64,000 bases of DNA from Orbilia blumenaviensis (lineage: Eukaryota; Ascomycota; Orbiliomycetes; Orbiliales; Orbiliaceae), in contig JAVHNS010000009.1 in assembly GCA_036872755.1 (NCBI GenBank), positions 1,116,001 to 1,180,000 on the forward strand. Direction: 5' to 3'. Below the pieces are notes generated by a model that saw only the letters and a list, made by a program, of their open reading frames with translations, was not told the origin of the DNA and ran no database searches. This document shows positions 57,670 through 64,000 of this stretch, one piece after another. The position numbers and the translations under genes were made by a program. Position 1 is the stretch's first letter. The number at the start of each line of letters is the position of its first letter.

Positions 57670-60479
57670 ATGTTCCAGCTCACAACCGGCAACTTCGCCG
57701 TCGAAGCCCCCATCGAGGAGCTCCAGATCGCTAGTCGCGCCACCAATGCCGACGAATGGAAGCTCTATCTCCGCTGGGAACTGGCCTACCTCTTCACCCG
57801 CGTTCGCTCCTTCGACGATGACCTTCTCTCCGAAATTCTCAAATACTCGACCCCCCATACCGGTTCCGGCCCCCCGGAAGCTGCCGCCGCCGCCGCTCGC
57901 AGCTATGCCAGAGACTGCATCAGGCAGCTGACTGCCCTGCTTGCCGAGTCCCATCGCGAGTTCGCCATGGTCATTATCGATCGCACTGAGCTTGGCCGGA
58001 GCTACAAGGATAGGGCTGCCCAGGCTAGGTACTTACATCACTTCCCTCACTCTCTTTCTCTCCCTAATTCCCCTCCCCTTCTATAATATCCCCCCATCTT
58101 ATACCATTGCCTTGCTTTATTATACTTATATTATACTATAATGGTGTATAATATAAGTATAATATAGCAGAGTAGTATATATATATTGTACCAAGAGGTG
58201 TATATTTTATGTGTACACTATACGTATGGGCCTATAATTGTTGATGCACATGGAGATATATATGATATTAATCGAATGAATGATGATGCAGATCGAACCG
58301 CGCAGAGCGCCCGCGCCTCGACACCAGCGACCTCTCCCGCTCCCTGCTCTTCTCCCCGGAAGACGTCAAGGCCCTCTGGTACCCCCTCCACTTCGCCATC
58401 TCCGGCCGCTACTTCGACGAGGACCGCAATTCCGACCGCTACTCCGACGTCCGCACCGTCCTCTCCCAGACCTCAGCCTGGATCGTTCGCGAGTTCATCA
58501 ACCTCATCCTCCTGGGCCCCGCCGATCGCTCCGCCTCCGAACTAGCCGGCTGTGACATCATCGCCCGCTCGGCCGAATCCGCCACGGTCGAACTGTCCCG
58601 CTGGCCGGAAATCTCCTCCTCACTCCAAAAGCGCCTGGACAGCTGGCAGCGCGTCCTCATCGCCGGAAACTCCTACCCGACCAAGGACGACTCCCCGCAG
58701 TCCGCCCACCTCTGGGAGAACCTGGTCAACAAGGCCTCGGTCATGGGACAATCCCAACAAACTTTCGTTGCAGCTCCCGCCCCGCTCCGCCCTCGTGGCA
58801 GTCAGAGTCCCACAAAGCAAACATCTTACGAACCAATTACCGCCGGTGCTACCGCAACAGCGGTACCGATCACTGCCCACGTCCCGGATCGCACTGCGTC
58901 CTACAACGGTGGCGGACCAATTTCAAAATACCAAAACCAGTACGACAAACAAGTAGAGCGTCTGCAGTCTCAGACCGCCGCCTTACGAACCTCGTCCGCC
59001 CCTCACCCCAATGGTAATAACAATAATAATAATAACAATAACGCCGCCGCCGCCGGGTCCTACGCCTCGAACACCTCTCGCCGTATAGAACCCTCCCCAT
59101 CCACCTCCCAAGCCCAAAACTCGTCATCAAACGCCAATGGTCAATCATCATCATCGGCAGCCGCAGCAGCAGCACTAGGAGGCTACTCCCCCGTCCTAAA
59201 CCCCACCGGCTCATCCCACACCATCACAGGCGCCAACACCAATTCAGACTCCCTGGCACTGACATCAGCCATGCCACCATCATCCGGCAACTTTGACGAC
59301 TACGTCCGCACCCAATTCGACCTGCAGGACAAAACCATCGCCGATGCGGTCTCATACTTCCAACGCGAAAGACAGCGAATGGCAGAAGTAAAAGAGAGAC
59401 TTCGAGAACTGGAAAAACAACAAGAACTCCTGACAGCGAACTATAAACGCCAAATGGAAGATCTTGACCGTAAAAAACGTGATGTCTTCGATAGGTACCA
59501 AACTGAGAAAGCCGCGCCACCGGTAAACATCCCGCAGGAGGTGGTCGGTGCCATGCCGCAGCAGAGCACGGTTCACTTCAACATTGGAGAAGCGGATAAC
59601 CACGTCGCCACAACCACTGCAGCTGCGGCAGCCTCATCGGCACCTATTAATATCAATAGTAGTAATAACAATTCATCATTCAGCGGCGGACATGGACTTG
59701 AAAGAAGCGCTACCAATGCAACAGCTGGTGGAGCAACTTTATCAGGACCGGTGGGACACGACTACTATGACGACGACGAATATGAACGGGACCCCCACCC
59801 ACACCCGAGAACCAACAGTGGCAAAGGCGGGAAACTGCAGAAAATGCACCCGGAATTCGATGGTGTAGGGAGTGGAGGAATGCCGCCTGTTGAGGTTGGG
59901 TCTCAGGGGAAAGGAAAGGCTAGGGTTAGTTGGATTCAAAGGGCTACACACGCTATGAAGCGGTAGGGCCGCTTTGAAGAAGGGAAAGATGTAGTCAGGG
60001 TCAAAGATGGTGGTGGTGGTGGTGACGGTGACGGTGGTGACGGTGAAGAACGTGTTGGGGCGTTGGGGGGGTATACACGACTAACGCGGGATAGGGTGGT
60101 GGAGTTTGCCGCTCCGGCTCGTCCCGACGTGGTTGGTACCAGCAGTAAGAGGAGGGTGAGGTGGGACCCTGAGATTGCGGAGAGGGAGGAGAGGATAAGG
60201 AGAGATTCACACAAGAAGGAGAAGAGGGAGCGGTATAGGAGGGAGAGGAGGCCAAGAAGAGAGGATTTTGATGGCGAGGGGTCAAGAGAGCACTCCCGGA
60301 GGGGGTATAGGGAGAGGAAGCATAGAGAGAGGAGAAGGCGCAGAGATAGGGAGACGGACGCTTCTGAGGGGGGGGAGACGATGAGGAGGCGGGAGGAAAG
60401 AAGGGAGAGGAGGGAGAGGAGGGAGAGGAGGGGCGAGGGCTCGAGGCGAAGGAGGAGGCATACACGCGATCATGCCTAG
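57670..60479 (+). CDS. Conserved-looking fungal protein with coiled coil and Arg/Glu-rich tail
   Basis: Exons 57670-58028, 58292-59962 and 60095-60479 give 804 residues. The N-terminal 270 residues are a dense helical globular part (ADEWKLYLRWELAYLFTRVR, DVKALWYPLHFAISGRYF, TSAWIVREFINLILLGPADR) that I do not recognise. A low-complexity middle includes a run of nine Asn at about 360-370. A coiled coil lies at about 460-525 (RERQRMAEVKERLRELEKQQ). The last exon encodes a highly charged tail (RRVRWDPEIAEREERIRR and Arg/Glu repeats). The last intron has donor G|GTAGGG, branch CTAAC and acceptor GATAG; it is 132 nt (divisible by 3) and unspliced reading hits TAG at 59964, giving a 677-residue form. 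Function unknown. Intron 1 is long (263 nt). Confidence 0.68.
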
Positions 60480-62368
60480 CCTCTTCTTCTTTACCTTATC
60501 CTTTGGTTTTTGTTATCTTTGTTGAAGAGAGAGGGGGGGGAGGTAATGCTTCAAAAGTCGGTATGATTTGATTCTCTGTTAAAAAATGATTACTTTCTGC
60601 GACAAGTCGGCCTTTTTATTTTATGTCTTTTTTTTTTTTTTGGCTTGCTTCACGACCATCATGCCCTGCGAGAAATTAATGCCGTCTGTTTGTTTTTTGT
60701 TGAATGGTTTAGTTTATGAATTGTATAGTGTACGATATAGCAAGCATAACTTCTTTTGGTTTTTGTGTTAGCTTCTGTTTCCCTTGCGATGACGTCGTTC
60801 TTCTTCTTTTTTTTGAAATGCATAGTACATGAACCAGCTTTTTTTTTCACTTTGCTTAAAAATTGCATTTTTTTTGATACCGTTAATTTTCCTACGTACA
60901 AATTTTACCAATTTTTACTACTTTGTTTCCTTCTAGTTACCTTTCGAGTTAACTCTGCGTATTTGGATTTAAATTCTTTTGATGTTCACGAGCTTGCTTG
61001 CGAGCTTACTTTGCTTGAAGGTTTTTGTTGTGGGTTAAAGCATAGCTAGCATCGTCGTACGTGTTCCGTTCCGTTCGGTAAGTTTAGCATAGTGATTCGT
61101 AGGCAGTTAGTTAGTTAGTTAGTTAGTATAATCAATGATTAATTTATATAAGTTGTAATCCTCCGGTTTTCTGGTAAATTGGTTTGGTAACTAACTAGGC
61201 TTTTTTTTTTTGTGTGTGTGAGCTGAGACTCGGACCTGATTCAACATTTGCGCCTGGGGGGTTATATAAACCAGCCTGCTAATAGTCCCTCCCGACGGCG
61301 GAATGAGGTGTCCGTATGTACCTATCTACCTAGTATACCTGGGTGGGTATTTTTTTTAAAAAAAAAAAAAAGGTTTCAAACTAGATACCTAATATATTGT
61401 TCTGAACTCCGGGATTAAAATAAATAGCACCCAGCGCCCCGGCTAGCTAGCTGAGACAGTATAAAAGGCAGACTTCAGCTGCAGCTAGGGTAGGTTGTGG
61501 GGACCAACGAGTCAATTTTTAGTAATTCCCTAATATATCATTATCAAGCTTATTTACGTTTTCACTCGTCCGAGTGATCATATATATATATATAGGCATG
61601 TATGTTTATGGGTAGAAAAGCAAACGAATGATGGGGCACCCGGACTCGCCGTTACTCTCCTCGTTAAAACGGAACTTTAGCGATCGAACGATCCACAACT
61701 GAGGGTGTCTGCGTATAACATTGTGCTGAAGTGGCACGCGTACGAGGGGTCTACATAGTTAGTCCCGTTTTGGGGCAGCGCCACTTACCAGGTACCTAGT
61801 TAGCTAGCGAGTTTTTTTACTTGTACATATGTATCCATTATAGGATGATTTACAAGCTTAGTTAGCTCTTTTGCTCTACGGTGGAGCGCATCGCACTCGG
61901 ATATTGAATTCAGCTTTGCCAACGAAGCGCCGCGTCGTATGCTGCGAGACATGGGGCTCCGCCGTTAGTTTGTATCGCTCTCGGGAGTTACTAGACTGGA
62001 ATAGTCGGTGCGAAAAAAAAAAAAAAGAAGAAGAAGAAGAAAAAGAAGAGGATGATCACCATGCATAGCTCGTATGAAGTGGATCACAAAGAAGGGGGAC
62101 CTTTGGTTCCTCCCGTGAGTTTCCAAACCAGCCTCGTAATTAATTATGTAGTGAATGATCGTACTATACTGCTCCTAGTGCTACTACTGCGCTCGAGAGA
62201 AAAAGGTATAAATATACCAGTATCGGTCCCCCCCTCCCGTGTCTAATATGATATCGGCAGGTTGAGCAGCGATTGTTTTGTACATCGTCCAACATCTCGT
62301 TCCCAAAGTATTAATATTAAATATTTAATATATACCCTTGTATAATAATAATATTAATCGGCAAAAAG
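60480..62368. other. Intergenic, no gene seen
   Basis: About 1.9 kb of T-rich then AT-rich DNA with a (TTAG)n run (61106-61126) and an AAG run (about 62024-62048). Short frames have no domain or splice support. The right edge is the promoter of the secreted surface protein. Confidence 0.5.
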
Positions 62369-63549
62369 ATGAGGTATACGAAAGTTCAAGGCAGTCTTCT
62401 GCTGCTTCTTTCGACAGCTACCACGACTGTCACTGCGGCGTCAACGACGCTCAGGAAATGTGCAGCGGATAACTGTCTCCGAGGTAATTACATATCCCCA
62501 TCTGTCTGTCTATCTATCTATCTATCCCCGTGCAGTTCCTCTCCCCTCAAATCTAGATCTACAGGCACTAATCAATGGATGATTCTGTGATATGTAACAG
62601 CTATTAGAGCATCGGCCTTTCCTGACAGGCCCGGCACCGCAGATTGTTCTTCTTACTTTCAAACTACAGTTACCCCTCCTAGTACATAGTACGTAACAGT
62701 CCCAATCCACCTTTATCTCTCGTATACATACATATATGCCTATATATATATATATATATATATCTATTGATAATATTACTAACACCCCATATGCATATAT
62801 ATAGCACAACAATCCAAATCGTAACCCCAACAATCCTCACCTCCTACGAGCAAACAACCACAGTCCCCATCCCCATCGCCACCACCGACGCATCCATCGA
62901 AACCCCCCAAACCTTTATTCCATCCAACATCCCCACCTACGCCTCCGCCTGCAGCGGCTCGATCCGCTATTCATCCGCCTGTTCCTGCATCGGAATGACC
63001 GCAAAGAAAACCACCCTCCCAGCCCCAACCACCACAACATTAACAGTAACAGACACCGCCTCCCAAACCTCGAAAACAACCGTCGCGGGCACAGCCACCG
63101 TCACCAGCTTTTTGATCGCAATGCCAGATATCTTCGAAGGGGGTCCTTACGTAAAAGCCACGCCGTGGGAGTACGACGGCGAATCCTACATCACCGGATT
63201 CTTAACATCCGATCCGCTGCAGGCCACACATTTCTATCTAGGTCCGGACGGGAGGTTGAAGTCCAACGGTGGGGAAGTCGGGATCTATACCGGGTTGGAA
63301 TACCCGAGTAAAGTGTACTTCGACCTGAGCGCTGATATATACGGCCCCATGTACTGCGCCATCGACGATGAGACTAAGGCGTTGGCGTGTAGGAGTGAAT
63401 TCTATGAGGTGTTTGGGGCGTGGACTTTGGCTCATGGTCTTGATCAGAGCGGGTTGTATTTCGGGGCTAAAGGGTGGGATTGGGAGCGGGGGTCTAATGA
63501 TTATGGGCATTTGGCGCTTAAAGCTGTTCCACCGCCTGGGTTGGTTTAA
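62369..63549 (+). CDS. Secreted Ser/Thr-rich cell-surface protein
   Basis: Exons 62369-62483, 62601-62688 and 62805-63549 (phases 1 and 2) give 315 residues. A signal peptide (MRYTKVQGSLLLLLSTATTT) is followed by KCAADNCLRAIRASAFPDRP, a conserved opening of many fungal secreted proteins in which Cys pairs precede a Thr-rich stretch. Then come CSGSIRYSSACSCIGMT, a Thr/Pro-rich likely O-glycosylated linker, and a C-terminal globular region of about 140 residues with two Cys (GPMYCAIDDETKALACRSE) and aromatic residues. The protein is probably secreted or wall-bound; its function is unknown. There is no C-terminal hydrophobic GPI signal. Intron 2 contains a (TA)n run at 62741-62763. Confidence 0.78.
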
Positions 63550-64000
63550 GGTCTTTTTTTTTTTTATTATTATTCGGAATGGGTGTCCTGAAGAATGATA
63601 TGGGGACTAGGGAGGAATGTCTGATGACCTAGTTATCTTTTTGTATACTATATAGACTATACTATTGTACTAACCCCCCCCCCTTCTATTATAATTATGT
63701 ATTTGATCAGAAGATATCACTGTATGTATATGTACTAGGTATGTACAGCGAAATCCAACCAGCTAGATTCAAAAGGCACCATACCGTTCCTACCTACCGG
63801 CGTCCTTTTGAAAGCTTTCCGTGCCGAGACTGGGTCTTTTCTTCCCAAGCAAAAGACTAGTTTGTATGGGGAGAAGATACGCAACACAAAAAAATCCGGA
63901 CGACCTGACGTCCCCACAAGCTTTTGGCGTGTGTGGTCTAAAAAGGGAAACCGGCCAGGATAGCCCGCGCTGGCCGGTTAAGCGGGCTAGTGGTCGAGAG
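63550..64000. other. Right end of window, no gene seen
   Basis: About 450 bp, including a run of C at about 63674-63682. A 60-codon minus-strand frame at 63735-63917 lacks support. Confidence 0.5.

Noticed and set aside
60001..60465. 154-codon Ser/Pro-rich minus-strand frame
   Set aside because: It is the antisense image of the Arg/Glu-rich final exon of the coiled-coil protein.
59964..60479. Stop-codon readthrough at TAG 59964 into a 171-codon extension
   Set aside because: A well-formed intron (GTAGGG donor, CTAAC branch, GATAG acceptor) removes the stop in frame, so splicing is the simpler explanation.
62014..62052. AAG repeat as coding lysine-rich exon
   Set aside because: Simple-sequence run in a region with stops and no splice signals.

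Overview
The window is nuclear DNA of a filamentous ascomycete (Pezizomycotina; class not resolved). The evidence is short spliceosomal introns, mostly 50-130 nt with GTRNGT donors and CTAAC/CTGAC branch points; typical fungal families (UstYa oxidase, Clr5, OM14, CBM1 enzyme, pyranose oxidase, PNP-domain protein); and an intronless tRNA-Asp. I found no transposon, CRISPR array or rRNA. All gene models were assembled by hand from splice signals, checking that reading frame and exon phase stay consistent across every junction.

Left part (1-18 kb): the start of a secreted protein cut by the window edge; a five-part secreted crystallin-like cysteine-rich protein (-); a UstYa-type oxidase (-); two compact housekeeping genes, La (Lhp1-type) and mitochondrial outer-membrane OM14, the latter apparently using a 2-nt microexon; then a secreted type-B carboxylesterase (-) and a ten-exon pyranose 2-oxidase (+). 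Middle (18-34 kb): mostly AT-rich, gene-poor DNA holding a duplicated coding-like segment, tRNA-Asp(GTC), a Clr5 protein with acidic repeats, an ankyrin-repeat relic and a CBM1 beta-helix enzyme (-). From 34.9 to 40 kb lies one large gene for a 1539-residue protein that ends in a nucleoside-phosphorylase domain of the kind found in fungal NLR-type immune proteins.

Right part (40-64 kb): a PQ-loop membrane protein (-), a second Clr5 protein (-), a small orphan gene (-), an alcohol acetyltransferase-like protein (-), an F-box protein (-), LSm4 (+) whose first coding exon is only ATG, a PPR protein with Asn-rich N terminus (-) sharing a promoter region with a long coiled-coil protein (+), and a Ser/Thr-rich secreted surface protein (+).

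The window mixes conserved RNA and mitochondrial housekeeping genes (La, LSm4, OM14, PPR, tRNA) with accessory genes for secretion, carbohydrate or redox chemistry and probable nonself or regulatory functions. No coherent biosynthetic cluster is evident: UstYa, the carboxylesterase and pyranose oxidase lie within 14 kb of each other but are split by the La and OM14 housekeeping genes.
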